Source of the DNA: Actinomycetota bacterium
GTDB lineage: Bacteria; Actinomycetota; AC-67
Assembly (NCBI GenBank): GCA_041658565.1
Contig: JBAZZY010000002.1
Coordinates: forward strand, 1-64,000
Reading direction: 5' to 3'
DNA: 64,000 nucleotides
Positions 7,605 to 16,232 of this stretch are shown piece after piece. A program made the position numbers and the translations under genes. Position 1 is the first letter of the stretch, and each line of letters opens with the position of its first letter. The notes under the pieces were generated by a model. The model was not told where the DNA came from. It worked only from the letters and a program-made list of their open reading frames with translations, and made no database searches.

Positions 7605-9644
7605 ATGCTCAAAGCAACTCGCGCGCGCCGCGCGCTCTGTGCGATTTCGATTCTCGCCGCGGGACTCGGCATCCAAGTAGCGTCCGCAGAGGACCAGAAC
7701 CCTCTCGACGGTATGCAGGGCGGTCCGACCGACTTCTATTCGGTGAGCGACGGCACCTCGATCGCGTTCACGACGTGCTACCCCAACAACTATGACCCTT
7801 CGAAGAGCTACCCGGCGATCCTTGAGATGGCCGGGTACGAGAACGGCTCCCAAGGCATCACTTTCGATCCGGATGGGTACCCGCACTGCACCGGGCGCAC
7901 CACGACCGGGCAACTGCGCGACTGGTACGGCGAGAACGGCGACTACGGCAACCCACCGGAACCGCCGCTTGCTGAAGATAGCGACGCAATCGCGATGGGC
8001 ACGCACTACCACGACGATTACTTCGTGATCCACGCCTCGGTCCGCGGCACAGGGTGCTCCGGCGGCGAGTTCGATCTGTTCTCCAGCCGCAGCGCGCTCG
8101 ACGGCTACGAGTTGATCGAGGACTACATCGTCCGCGACGCGCAGCACCCGTCGTGGAAGTCGAACGGAAAGGTCGGGCTGATCGGTCACTCCTACAGCGG
8201 CATCACGGCGACCTTTATCGCGGAGACGCAGCCGCCGTCCCTCGTGGTGTCCTCGCTGTCCGGCTTGATCGACGACCTCTACCGCGGCATCACGTATCCG
8301 GGCGGGATCTTCAACGGGTTGTTCCCACCGGAGTGGAACCTCGGCCTGCGGAACGCGTACGACGTCGCCGGGGCGAGCGCGCAAGGCCTCGTGCGCAACC
8401 TGCGCGACCGGCCCGCCCTCGCGCAACAGTGCGCGGCGAACATGGCGACGCATCGCCGCAATGTGCTCGACGACCCGCTTGTGCACGGCCTCGGGCAGAC
8501 AGACAGCGAGTGGTTCCGCGCGCGCTCGCTCATCACGCTGGTGAGCAAGATCAACCGCCCGTACATGGCAACGGGCACGTTCCAGGATGAGCAGACCGGC
8601 CCGCGCTTCGAGCACTTCTGGGAGCAGATCCCCGCGGGTCTTCCAAAGCGGCTGCTGATGACGAACGGAAACCACGGCACCAACGTCGCTCCGGAGCAGG
8701 TCTGGAAAGACCGCAAGGCGTGGATCGACCACTGGATGGGCATCCCCGACGGCAACAACTACTACGAGGAAATCGGTTTCGATCCGGGAGCGACACCAGT
8801 CAGCGTGCGGACGCTCTTCGAGTTGAAGACCGACAACACGACCGACGAAACGAAGGACTCCACGTCGTTCCCGCGCGAGGACACGGCGTGGACGCCGTTC
8901 TTTGTGAACGGTGTGGACGCAACGACCGGGTCGGGCACTCTGTCAACGACGGCGGCGACGGCGGCGGGAAGCGCGAGCTACCTGTCCGGCACAAAGCGGC
9001 AGTCGTGGAGTTTTGAAGTGCAAGGCGACACCGGACAGAACCCCGGACCGCCGGCTACCACGCGGCATGCTCCTGACGAACTCGAGTTCCGCTACACGGT
9101 TCCGGAAGGTGCGCCGCTCGTTATCGACGGGCCGATCACCGCGAACCTGTTCCTGTCGACGACCGGGATCGACACGGACATGTTCGTTCAGGTGATCGAC
9201 GAGTTCCCCGGTGGAACCAACATGCTCGTCCTTCAGCGCGGAATGCAGCGTGCGAGCTTTGATGCGATCGACGCCGGCCATTCTGACTACTTCGGCATCG
9301 ATCCGGTCGTGGGCGGGCCCTTCATGTACCGTCCGATGCGGCCGTACTCGAGCCAGACTTTCGTCACGCCGGGCGAGATCAAGCAGTACCTCGTAGAGGT
9401 CTTCCCGGTTGCGCACATCTTCCGTCCGGGTCACACGCTGCTCGTCAAGCTGATGGCGCCGCCGGCTGTGGACTCGCAGTACTCGTATACGCCCGGGGAT
9501 TCGCCGGTCACGCTGAACACGCTGCACTTCTCGCCGACACAGCCGACGCGCATCACGCTTCCCGTGGTGGGGGCGCCGCCGGGCATTACCGCGATCGGTC
9601 CGGCGTGCGACGGTTACCAAGCGATCCGCTGCGTGTCGGAGTAG
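7605..9644 (+). CDS. Secreted CocE/NonD-family serine hydrolase, 679 aa
   Basis: Second hydrolase of a tandem pair. Signal peptide 1-28 (ALCAISILAAGLGIQVASA). Core motifs: RGTGCSGG (147-154), nucleophile elbow GHSYSG with Ser196, FQDEQTG for the Asp region and NGNHGT for the His region, then the C-terminal jelly-roll that defines CocE/PepX enzymes. It lacks the extra N-terminal domain of its neighbour, and the two are clearly diverged, so the duplication is old. ATG 7605 has GGAGG with 9-nt spacing. The 29-nt gap suggests one transcript with the upstream gene. Confidence 0.85.
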   Translation: MLKATRARRALCAISILAAGLGIQVASAEDQNPLDGMQGGPTDFYSVSDGTSIAFTTCYPNNYDPSKSYPAILEMAGYENGSQGITFDPDGYPHCTGRTTTGQLRDWYGENGDYGNPPEPPLAEDSDAIAMGTHYHDDYFVIHASVRGTGCSGGEFDLFSSRSALDGYELIEDYIVRDAQHPSWKSNGKVGLIGHSYSGITATFIAETQPPSLVVSSLSGLIDDLYRGITYPGGIFNGLFPPEWNLGLRNAYDVAGASAQGLVRNLRDRPALAQQCAANMATHRRNVLDDPLVHGLGQTDSEWFRARSLITLVSKINRPYMATGTFQDEQTGPRFEHFWEQIPAGLPKRLLMTNGNHGTNVAPEQVWKDRKAWIDHWMGIPDGNNYYEEIGFDPGATPVSVRTLFELKTDNTTDETKDSTSFPREDTAWTPFFVNGVDATTGSGTLSTTAATAAGSASYLSGTKRQSWSFEVQGDTGQNPGPPATTRHAPDELEFRYTVPEGAPLVIDGPITANLFLSTTGIDTDMFVQVIDEFPGGTNMLVLQRGMQRASFDAIDAGHSDYFGIDPVVGGPFMYRPMRPYSSQTFVTPGEIKQYLVEVFPVAHIFRPGHTLLVKLMAPPAVDSQYSYTPGDSPVTLNTLHFSPTQPTRITLPVVGAPPGITAIGPACDGYQAIRCVSE

Positions 9645-9661
9645 CGAACCAGCGGGCGTTC

Positions 9662-10630
9662 TTAGATGAATTTGCGCCGCCGGAAATAGACGTAGAGGGC
9701 TGCGGCAGACGCCGCCATCAGCCCGACTGAGAAGAGGAAGCCGGCGCGTCCGCCTGAACTCGGGATGAGGTCGAAGTTCATCCCGTAGACGCTCGCAATG
9801 AAGGTCGGGACGGCGATAATCGCCGCCCAGCCTGTCAGGCGTTTTGTGACATCGTTAAGTGCGTTGGACTGCTCGGTTCGTCGGAGCTCGAGGAGTGCGT
9901 CGAGAAGGTCGTCCACGTTCCGAACTTGATCGGTGATCCGCATGATGTGGTCGAGCACGTCTCGGAAGTAGTTCGCCGTCTCCTTCGTCTCCACTTGTGT
10001 GTCGGCCCGGGCAAGGAACTCGGTCAGCGCGCGGCTGCCCGGAAACGCATACCGGCGAAGTCGCGACAGGCGCTGCTTGATCGAGTAGACGCGCGCGCCG
10101 GACGAAGCCGTGGGATTCCCCAGCAACTCGTCCTCAAGTCGCTCGACCTCCAGTTCGATGTCGTCGGCCAAGGCTTGATAGTCGTCAACCAGAGTGTCGA
10201 GCAGCGAGTGCATGATCCACGAAGAGCCGTGTGCGTGATCTCGCAGTTGTCCCCAGCGCCGCTTCATGGCCAGATCGACGATTCGCGAAGCGCCGGCGTG
10301 CAGAGTCAGGACGAAGCCTTTGGCAGCGAAGCAGGCGATCTGCCGGGACTCGAGTTGCTCTCTGACGATATCGAGTTGGTGCATGACGACGAAGAGATGG
10401 TGCTCGTATGACTCGAACTTCGGGCGCTGGCGGGCGTTGAACGCATCTTCAACCGCAAGCGGATGCAGGCCGAGTTCGGTTGCGATCATCTCGATGTCTT
10501 GTCGCGTGATCAGGTCGACGTCGGCGTCGGCCCAAACGAGCAGTCCCGCCTCTAGGGACTCGGAGATCTTCGTGAGGTCGGTGAGCGCGCGCCAGTCTCC
10601 CTCGAGTGCGTGCGTGAATGCTCTCAGCAT
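9662..10630 (-). CDS. corA: CorA-family magnesium/divalent cation channel
   Basis: A 322-residue protein with the CorA plan: soluble N-terminal alpha/beta domain, long helix with many acidic residues (VDDYQALADDIELEVERLED), and two C-terminal membrane helices with the signature YGMNF (GMN at 283-285) between them. CorA pentamers carry Mg2+ (or Co2+, Ni2+) across the inner membrane. The chosen ATG at 10630 gives normal family length; a longer frame to 10753 would add a low-complexity, non-conserved stretch. It is convergent with the hydrolase pair, 17 nt from it, and is transcribed alone. Confidence 0.92.
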   Translation of the reverse strand: MLRAFTHALEGDWRALTDLTKISESLEAGLLVWADADVDLITRQDIEMIATELGLHPLAVEDAFNARQRPKFESYEHHLFVVMHQLDIVREQLESRQIACFAAKGFVLTLHAGASRIVDLAMKRRWGQLRDHAHGSSWIMHSLLDTLVDDYQALADDIELEVERLEDELLGNPTASSGARVYSIKQRLSRLRRYAFPGSRALTEFLARADTQVETKETANYFRDVLDHIMRITDQVRNVDDLLDALLELRRTEQSNALNDVTKRLTGWAAIIAVPTFIASVYGMNFDLIPSSGGRAGFLFSVGLMAASAAALYVYFRRRKFI

Positions 10631-10799
10631 GCCTGAAACGATACTCCCAGCAGGTTCCGAAACCTCGGCAGGACCGGGGCGAGCCGCCCCGGTTGGCGCA
10701 TGATGGGTCCGTAGGAGCGCACGAGTACTAGGGCTGCGACGGTCTTTCCACATCGATGAGGACTGTTGCCCTCGGGACCACGCTCACGAGCGGCGTCAA

Positions 10800-11222
10800 T
10801 TAGAAACTGCAGGTTCCGAAATCGAAGAAGTGGAATCTGCCGTTGGGGCTCAAGTGCCCCACGATGTCGATACTGTCGGCGACTCCGCCGCCTTGACTGA
10901 TGAACCTGATCTTGCCCACCAACCGCGTCGGGTCGGAGTAGGTCTCCGCTCCGACGACTCTGTAGGCGGCGCCTGCCCCATCCCTTGCCCGAACGTTGAT
11001 GAGGTTGATGTGTGCGCCGACGGATAGATCGCGGAACACGAAGGAGAATCTTCCGGATGTGAAGGTGTACGACGTGGGGCCGCAGGTGATTGGGCCGTCC
11101 ATGCCCGCGATCTCCGTGGCCGGGTAGGAGGCGTGGCGCACGGGACTTGCCAGACTCGGAGAAGCACTGAGCACCAACACCAGGGCGGACATGGCGGCAA
11201 GTGCGGCTAGCCTGCGAAGCAT
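10800..11222 (-). CDS. Small secreted protein of unknown function, 140 aa
   Basis: A clear Sec signal peptide opens the protein (MLRRLAALAAMSALVLVLS then an ASPSLASP cleavage region). The mature 115 residues look beta-rich (YTFTSGRFSFVFRDLSVGAH, GRFHFFDFGTCSF) with two cysteines that could pair. I recognise no family. ATG 11222 is preceded by GGGAGAG at good spacing; a longer frame to 11345 lacks a signal. It lies upstream of corA on the same strand, 169 nt apart, with no evident shared function. Confidence 0.7.
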   Translation of the reverse strand: MLRRLAALAAMSALVLVLSASPSLASPVRHASYPATEIAGMDGPITCGPTSYTFTSGRFSFVFRDLSVGAHINLINVRARDGAGAAYRVVGAETYSDPTRLVGKIRFISQGGGVADSIDIVGHLSPNGRFHFFDFGTCSF

Positions 11223-11443
11223 GGGGCACTCTCCCTCGTTGCACGGGTAGGTCATTGGTACAGCGCTTAGGGTCGGCGACCTTCTGGGGATGCGCTGTGG
11301 GATTCTCGGTTCGATGCCTCCCGTGGTCGCGACTCTGCACCGCATTCTGCCGGACCGTGAGGGCCATGCGGCCCCCGCCAGAGGGGGCGGTGCCTATTGT
11401 CCGTGGGCGCTACGAAAAGAGGCGGTTCGTTAGGTCTATCTGC

Positions 11444-13180
11444 TTATCTGACCCGACCCAAGCTCGTATCTTCCCGCATGGCAGCCGAATCCATGACGTC
11501 TGCACCCGACAACACGTCTACGAGCGATGCGGGCGGGTGCAGTGTCCGGCTTACGTGCAGGCGCGCGTGACGAACGGCGTCGTCCAGTGCTGAGAACGTG
11601 TGCGCCTCCGACGCCAGTCGATCGAAGACCCCTACCGCACCCATGACCCGGATGTGCGCGGCGCGCGGACCTTTCAGCAGTACCGTGATCTTGCGCCGTT
11701 CCAGGTTGGTGACGATCTCGCCGAGCGCGTGTGCGCCGGTTGCATCGAGCATCTGCATCTGAGGCAGGCGCAGGATCACGACCTTAACGTCGCTCACGGC
11801 GCTCAACTCGGTCAGGAACCGCTGCGCGGCACCGAAGAACAAAGCCCCGTCGATGCGGTACGTGACGATGTGTTCGTGCAGGAGCGCCGCCTCGGTTTCG
11901 CCGTCGACTTCGGGCGGCGTGTCGAACGACTCGATGCTGGCACTGCTCGTGCGCGCGATGTTGCGAAGCGCAAGCAGGGATGCCGAGACGATGCCGACCT
12001 CGACCGCGAAGATCAGATCGAAGGCGATCGTCGTTATCGCCGTGAGGACTAGAACGATCGCGTCGGAGCGCGTGGCGCGCACAACCGCGCGCACGTTGAG
12101 AGGCTCGATCATGTGGACGGCGGTGACCATCAACACGCCGGCGAGGGCTGCGAGCGGGATCTGGGATACCAACCCTCCGGCGAACAGCACGACGAGCACG
12201 AGCACGAGGGAGTGGAACATGGCTGCCGCGCGCGTGCGCGCGCCGGCGCGCACGTTCACCGCCGTGCGCGCGATCGCGCCGGTTGCCGGCATGCCGCCGA
12301 ACAACGGCGAAACAAGATTCGCGAGTCCCTGGCCGAAGAGTTCGCGGTCGGGATCGTGCCGAGGAAGGTCGGCGAGTCCATCCGCGACCTTCGCCGATAG
12401 CAGGCTTTCGAGCGCCGCAAGGGCGGCGACGGCGAGCGCGGGACCCAGGAGACTGCTTGCGCCGTGAAACGATGGGATCGTCGGTATCGGCAGCGAGTGC
12501 GGCAGCGTGCCGATGCGCGCCACGTCGAAGTGTGCCAGCTTCGCCACGATCGTTGCGGCGGCGACCGCAATGAGCGAGCTTGGCAAGGTGTGCCGAATTC
12601 GATTCGCGACCACCATGACGACGACAACTACGGCGAGGAGAATTGCTGCCGCAGCGTTGCCGTTCTTGAAGGACGAACCGACGACACGGAGCGCGACGGC
12701 GGCGGTGTTGCCTCGCGGCGGATTCATCACGCCGAGGGCCGCGGGTACTTGCTGCAAGAAGATGATCGTTGCGATCCCGACGGTGAAGCCTTCGACCACC
12801 GGCCAAGGGATGAACGCTAGATACCGGCCGAGCCCCGTCACCGCCGCGGTGACGATCAGTATCCCGGCGAGGATGCCGACCACGAACACAGCGTCGGCAC
12901 CGAATCGCATAACGACCGGAACCAGGACGACCGTCATCGCGCCGGTCGGCCCGGATACTTGAACGTTTGATCCTCCAAAGAGCCCCGCAACAAGACCGGC
13001 AATGATCGCGGTGATCAGTCCTGCGCGCGCGCCGAGTCCGGTGGTCACTCCGAACGCGAGCGCAAGCGGAAGCGCAACGACTCCGACGGTGATGCCGGCG
13101 ACGGCATCGTTTCGCCAATGCCGCGCAAACCCTGCGTAGTCGCCGGGGCTTGGAAGCAGTCTGCGTACTCGAGACGTCAA
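11444..13180 (-). CDS. SulP-family anion permease with STAS domain
   Basis: A 578-residue transporter. The N-terminal half shows SulP helices (ALPLALAFGVTTGLGARAGL, then GLFGGSNVQVSGPTGAMTVV, the conserved substrate-site region), 10-14 membrane segments in all, and the last 130 residues are a STAS domain (LRLPQMQMLDATGAHALGEI). Relatives move sulfate, bicarbonate or other anions. The TTG at 13180 overlaps the TGA of the upstream arsR-like gene by 4 nt (TTGA), which fits translational coupling and gives a normal N-terminus; upstream extension to 13285 would overlap the regulator deeply. The pairing suggests the regulator controls it. Confidence 0.85.
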   Translation of the reverse strand: MTSRVRRLLPSPGDYAGFARHWRNDAVAGITVGVVALPLALAFGVTTGLGARAGLITAIIAGLVAGLFGGSNVQVSGPTGAMTVVLVPVVMRFGADAVFVVGILAGILIVTAAVTGLGRYLAFIPWPVVEGFTVGIATIIFLQQVPAALGVMNPPRGNTAAVALRVVGSSFKNGNAAAAILLAVVVVVMVVANRIRHTLPSSLIAVAAATIVAKLAHFDVARIGTLPHSLPIPTIPSFHGASSLLGPALAVAALAALESLLSAKVADGLADLPRHDPDRELFGQGLANLVSPLFGGMPATGAIARTAVNVRAGARTRAAAMFHSLVLVLVVLFAGGLVSQIPLAALAGVLMVTAVHMIEPLNVRAVVRATRSDAIVLVLTAITTIAFDLIFAVEVGIVSASLLALRNIARTSSASIESFDTPPEVDGETEAALLHEHIVTYRIDGALFFGAAQRFLTELSAVSDVKVVILRLPQMQMLDATGAHALGEIVTNLERRKITVLLKGPRAAHIRVMGAVGVFDRLASEAHTFSALDDAVRHARLHVSRTLHPPASLVDVLSGADVMDSAAMREDTSLGRVR

Positions 13181-13521
13181 AGACGTGCCGCGCGCAGATC
13201 TTCGAGCAAGTCGTACGTGCTCGAAAGTGAGTTGATGAGGACGCGCTTCGCAGCCGCGAGCACGTCGACGAGCTGCGGGTCGCATATCTCGTAGACCGAC
13301 GACGAACCTTCGCGGTGCGCGTTCACCAATCCGGCGCGTCGAAGCACGGCGAGTTGCTGGGACAGATGCGACGCTTCGAGCCCGGTCTCGAGCAGAAGCT
13401 CCGCCACGGAGCGCGGCCGTTCCGCAAGAAGCTCGAGCGTACGGATGCGGGCCGGATGGGCGAGCGCCTTGAACAGCTCAGCCTTGATCTCGGAAATAGG
13501 CCTGTTGACCTGCGGATTCAC
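13177..13521 (-). CDS. ArsR-family winged-helix regulator
   Basis: A 114-residue ArsR/SmtB-like repressor: an alpha helix with LFKALAHPARIRTLELLAER, recognition helix region SHLSQQLAVLRRAGLV, then a wing (HREGSSSVYEICD) and a C-terminal dimer helix. No Cys pair of the classical metal sites is visible, so the signal is not an obvious thiophilic metal. GTG 13521 has GGGAG close upstream. Its stop overlaps the TTG start of the SulP permease, so the two form an operon, and it probably represses it through the AT-rich site just upstream. Confidence 0.85.
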   Translation of the reverse strand: MNPQVNRPISEIKAELFKALAHPARIRTLELLAERPRSVAELLLETGLEASHLSQQLAVLRRAGLVNAHREGSSSVYEICDPQLVDVLAAAKRVLINSLSSTYDLLEDLRAARL

Positions 13522-13544
13522 TACGTGCTCCCTTAGTACAGTTC

Positions 13545-13559
13545 TATCAATTGACGATA
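13545..13559. promoter_or_regulatory. Candidate operator/promoter of the arsR-sulP operon
   Basis: TATCAATTGACGATA is an interrupted palindrome (TATC/GATA) in an AT-rich pocket that stands out from the GC-rich surroundings. On the minus strand the adjoining TATGATAAT resembles a -10 element. It lies 24 nt upstream of the regulator start, the usual place for an ArsR-family operator. Confidence 0.45.
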
Positions 13560-13613
13560 TTATCATAAGTGCCGCGCCCTTGTGAAGGGTGTGGCGGCTC
13601 GGACATCGGTGAA

Positions 13614-13949
13614 TCAGGAGGAGGGGGTGCTCCGGGAGGGCGGCAACATGGTGAGGAGCATGGTTGACGGCTCCACGGCCTTCAACGAATGCGCGGCGCC
13701 GGGCTCCATGTGGACCCAGGTGCCGGGAACCATCTCGACCTCTTCTCCTTCGACGGTGAACCGGAGCCGTCCGGCCAGGACCTGGACGATCGCCGGGCGC
13801 GCGGCGGTGTGTTCCGTGAGGCCCTCGCCCGCATCGAATCCGAAGACGGTCACGTCGATGTTGTCGTCGCGGTGGACGACCTTGGAGACGACGGCTCCGG
13901 TCTGAACCTCTACTTGTCCGGTGGCGTCCCTGATCGTGGTGTGTGCCAT
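13614..13949 (-). CDS. Small cupin-domain protein
   Basis: A 111-residue single-domain cupin: motif 1 around GEGLTEHTAARPAIVQVLAG (one His and a Glu where metal ligands lie) and motif 2 near VPGTWVHMEPGAAHSLKA. Such small cupins bind a metal and may act as enzymes, sensors or storage proteins; no substrate is indicated. ATG 13949 has GGAGGG well placed. It stands apart from the arsR-sulP operon, transcribed on the same strand toward it, with only 92 nt between its stop and the regulator's GTG. Confidence 0.8.
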   Translation of the reverse strand: MAHTTIRDATGQVEVQTGAVVSKVVHRDDNIDVTVFGFDAGEGLTEHTAARPAIVQVLAGRLRFTVEGEEVEMVPGTWVHMEPGAAHSLKAVEPSTMLLTMLPPSRSTPSS

Positions 13950-14097
13950 GAGTTCCCTCCGTGGAGGTCCGGGTCTTTGAATCAGCCTACTCGCGCGGTT
14001 GGCGACGCGAGTGCACATCCTTGAGTCATTGATTTGATCCACCCTCGGTCGTAGCGTGGACGCGATTTGCTGGACGTCTCCAAGGGAGGTCCGCTCG

Positions 14098-14640
14098 ATG
14101 CATAGATGGAAGCAGAAGTTGCGCCCGACCGCCGTTCTGGTCGGGGTGCCGGGGGTGATTCTCGCGCTGTCGATGCCGGCGCTTGCGTCCTTCACGACCA
14201 ACACGGTCGGATGCAAGGGACACGCGACGATCACGTCGTCCGACGGCAAGAAGTATGAGATCGACGCCAAGGACGTTGCGGTGACACTCCCGAAAGAGGG
14301 GAACGCCGCATGGAGCGGCAGCACGACGCCGATCAGCCATGATCATCATGGAAGCGTCGGAATCGACTTCGGCTTCATCAAGCCCGCCGTCGGTAAGTGG
14401 GCCTCGGAGAACTTGCGCAACACGCAGGGGTCGAGCGGCGTGAAGCACTACGAGATCCCTTCTTGGGTTCCCGGCGGGAAGATCAAGGTCTTCGGCACGC
14501 ATGTCGCCAAGGAGGGAATGTGCAGCGGCTCCGTCGAGGTCACTCTTGACGGCGGTGCCGGCCCCGTGGGGTTCGCGAGCCTCGCGTTGACGGTCGCGTT
14601 CGGCGCGATGCTCATCTCTGCAGGGAAGGGGAAACCATGA
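14098..14640 (+). CDS. Secreted or membrane-anchored protein of unknown function, 180 aa
   Basis: Signal peptide at 1-35 (TAVLVGVPGVILALSMPALAS). The mature domain has two cysteines (VGCKGHAT and GMCSGS), a His cluster ISHDHHG around residue 83 and mostly beta-strand character; a C-terminal hydrophobic stretch FASLALTVAFGAMLISAG suggests a membrane anchor. GGGAGG precedes ATG 14098 by 8 nt. Its stop overlaps the start of the next small membrane gene (ATGA), so the two are a coupled pair. I do not recognise the family. Confidence 0.7.
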   Translation: MHRWKQKLRPTAVLVGVPGVILALSMPALASFTTNTVGCKGHATITSSDGKKYEIDAKDVAVTLPKEGNAAWSGSTTPISHDHHGSVGIDFGFIKPAVGKWASENLRNTQGSSGVKHYEIPSWVPGGKIKVFGTHVAKEGMCSGSVEVTLDGGAGPVGFASLALTVAFGAMLISAGKGKP

Positions 14641-14840
14641 AACGGCGCGGCCATCCCGTGCGTGGGTTCGTCGCCGGCTTGTTGACCGGCCTGTTCCTCA
14701 TGGTCGACTTGATGATCTTCAAGGTGATCGCGCCTGGGACGCTCACCGTCGCGGTCATTCCGGTCGCGCTCGCGGTGCTGGGTGTCCTCATGGGCGTCAC
14801 GGCGCCGTTCGGCAAGAAGGAGTCGGCCACGGCTGAGTAG
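14637..14840 (+). CDS. Small two-helix membrane protein, 67 aa
   Basis: Two hydrophobic segments (FVAGLLTGLFLMVDLMIF and LTVAVIPVALAVLGVLMGV) with a positively charged N-terminus (MKRRGHPVRG) and a charged C-terminal tail. The start overlaps the stop of the preceding secreted protein gene by 4 nt. The pair probably acts together at the membrane. Function unknown. Confidence 0.65.
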   Translation: MKRRGHPVRGFVAGLLTGLFLMVDLMIFKVIAPGTLTVAVIPVALAVLGVLMGVTAPFGKKESATAE

Positions 14841-14927
14841 TTCCGTTCACTGAGACAAGATCCGGCTGATCGTCGCGATACGGCCGTGCGGGGGCGCACT
14901 CGGTCGCGCGCGCTGTTACTCGTATTG

Positions 14928-14961
14928 AGTGAGCGCCACATGTGACGCCTCGTCCATACGA
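14928..14961. repeat. 34-bp direct repeat, copy 1
   Basis: Identical over 34 bp to 16155-16188. It starts AGTGAGCGCC, has the palindromic core CACATGTG and ends CCATACGA; weaker similarity continues about 20 bp further in both copies. Copy 1 contains the GTG start of the AbiEi-DUF559 gene; copy 2 lies just upstream of the next gene. Confidence 0.9.
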
Positions 14962-15876
14962 AATTCGGCTGCTCGAAGGGTTGCCCGGCTTGCTGCCGCG
15001 CAGCACGGCGTGTTTACGCGAGCGCAGGCGTTGGCGTGCGGTGCCGCTCGAAAGACGATCGACCGCCGGCTGATCTCGGGTGTGTGGGATCGCCTATTTC
15101 CCGGCGTGTATCGACTCGCGGGGGCGCCGGCAACGTGGCGGCAGTCCCTTCTGGCCGCGTGCCTGGCCTGGGGAGAAGGCGCCGTGGTTTCTCACTGTGC
15201 GGCGGCCGCACTGTGGGGGTTTCCGGGCTTCGCTCCCGGCAGCATTGAGTTAAGTGTGCCGCGCGCGCGCTGGCGCGCGCGCGGCCACATCGTTCATCGA
15301 CCAATGCCTCTGGCGCGCGCCGACGTGACGAAGATCGACGGTATCCCGGTTACCACCGTGGCGCGCACGTTGATCGATATCGCGGGAGTGGCGCCTGCCG
15401 GGGTTCTCGAGGAAGCGCTCGACGACGCTCTTCACCGGAAGCTGGTGACGGTTGCACGACTGCGGCGACGGATTCAGGAGACCGGCTGCCGAGGCCGCCG
15501 AGGAAGCGGCGTGCTCGCGGATCTCGTCGGCGCGCGCCACGCTTCGCGCAAAGTGCCCCAGAGCGTGTTTGAGACACGGCTGCTGCGGGTCCTTCGCGGA
15601 GCGGGCTTTCCGCCGCCGGCCATCCAGCACAAGATCCGGACGCGCGCCGGACTAGCGGTACTCGATTTCGCATATGTCGAGCACCGAGTAGCGATCGAGG
15701 CCGATGGGTTCCAGTGGCATTCGAGCCGGCAGCAGTGGGATCACGATCGCGCGCGCCGCAATGCGCTCACCGTGCTTGGCTGGACGGTGATCCACGTGAC
15801 TTGGCTGCAACTTCGCGATCGCCCGGACGAAGTAGTCGAAGCGATACGCGCAGTAGTCAGCCGCGCGCTGCCTTGA
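14929..15876 (+). CDS. AbiEi-type antitoxin domain fused to DUF559 (PD-(D/E)XK nuclease-like) protein
   Basis: A 315-residue protein of a family common in Actinobacteria. N-terminal winged helix (VARLAAAQHGVFTRAQALA, then WDRLFPGVYRL) matches the AbiEi antitoxin DNA-binding domain; a middle beta domain follows; the C-terminal 100 residues (AVLDFAYVEHRVAIEADGFQ then a His/Arg-rich helix) match DUF559, a relative of Vsr-type endonucleases with conserved Asp and Glu. Role uncertain: possibly a standalone regulator or nuclease in mobile regions. The only in-frame start is GTG 14929, inside the 34-bp repeat, with no convincing ribosome site. No toxin gene is adjacent. Confidence 0.8.
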   Translation: MSATCDASSIRNSAARRVARLAAAQHGVFTRAQALACGAARKTIDRRLISGVWDRLFPGVYRLAGAPATWRQSLLAACLAWGEGAVVSHCAAAALWGFPGFAPGSIELSVPRARWRARGHIVHRPMPLARADVTKIDGIPVTTVARTLIDIAGVAPAGVLEEALDDALHRKLVTVARLRRRIQETGCRGRRGSGVLADLVGARHASRKVPQSVFETRLLRVLRGAGFPPPAIQHKIRTRAGLAVLDFAYVEHRVAIEADGFQWHSSRQQWDHDRARRNALTVLGWTVIHVTWLQLRDRPDEVVEAIRAVVSRALP

Positions 15877-15912
15877 CCCCTGTGTCGCAGGCGTGATTGA
15901 GCCGACCGGCCG

Positions 15913-16140
15913 CTACCGGTAGCGCGGCCCTGCCCAGGCGGGAAGTGAGGTCTCCGTTTCCGCCACCTCGACCTCGCTGTAGTACCGGAGCATCCAGTAC
16001 GTGGCGAGGAAGTCGATGCTTGGACCACGCCACGGGACGTTGTGGTCGCCGCCGATGATGGTCGGGTCCTTCTGCCACAGGAAGTCCGCGTAGCGACGCA
16101 CGCCGGACACAAGGGGCGCCGCATTGGGCGCGCGCGGCGT
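15913..16140 (-). pseudogene. Probable C-terminal remnant of an unidentified protein
   Basis: On the minus strand a frame ending at 15913 encodes a tryptophan- and tyrosine-rich, protein-like stretch (YADFLWQKDPTIIGGDHNVP, then WRGPSIDFLATYWMLRYYSE). It reads like the end of a folded enzyme rather than chance coding, but upstream the frame runs into the 34-bp repeat and no start, signal or further similarity is visible. I cannot name the family. It may be what a recombination between repeat copies left behind. Confidence 0.35.
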
Positions 16141-16154
16141 TGGTGCTCGCCTGA

Positions 16155-16188
16155 AGTGAGCGCCACATGTGACGCCTCGTCCATACGA
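16155..16188. repeat. 34-bp direct repeat, copy 2
   Basis: Second copy of the repeat at 14928-14961, same orientation, 1,227 bp apart. Together they bracket the AbiEi-DUF559 gene and the remnant at 15913-16140. Confidence 0.9.
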
Positions 16189-16232
16189 GAACCGCGCGCT
16201 CAAGAGGATCCGGCCGGCGCGCGGAGAAAGGG

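Noticed and set aside
11784..13118. 444-codon frame on the minus strand over the SulP gene
   Set aside because: Same strand as SulP but another frame; almost only Arg, Ala, His and Asp, without motifs.
13950..14324. N-terminal extension of the cupin protein
   Set aside because: It would overlap the oppositely oriented secreted-protein gene, while ATG 13949 has a clean GGAGGG site.
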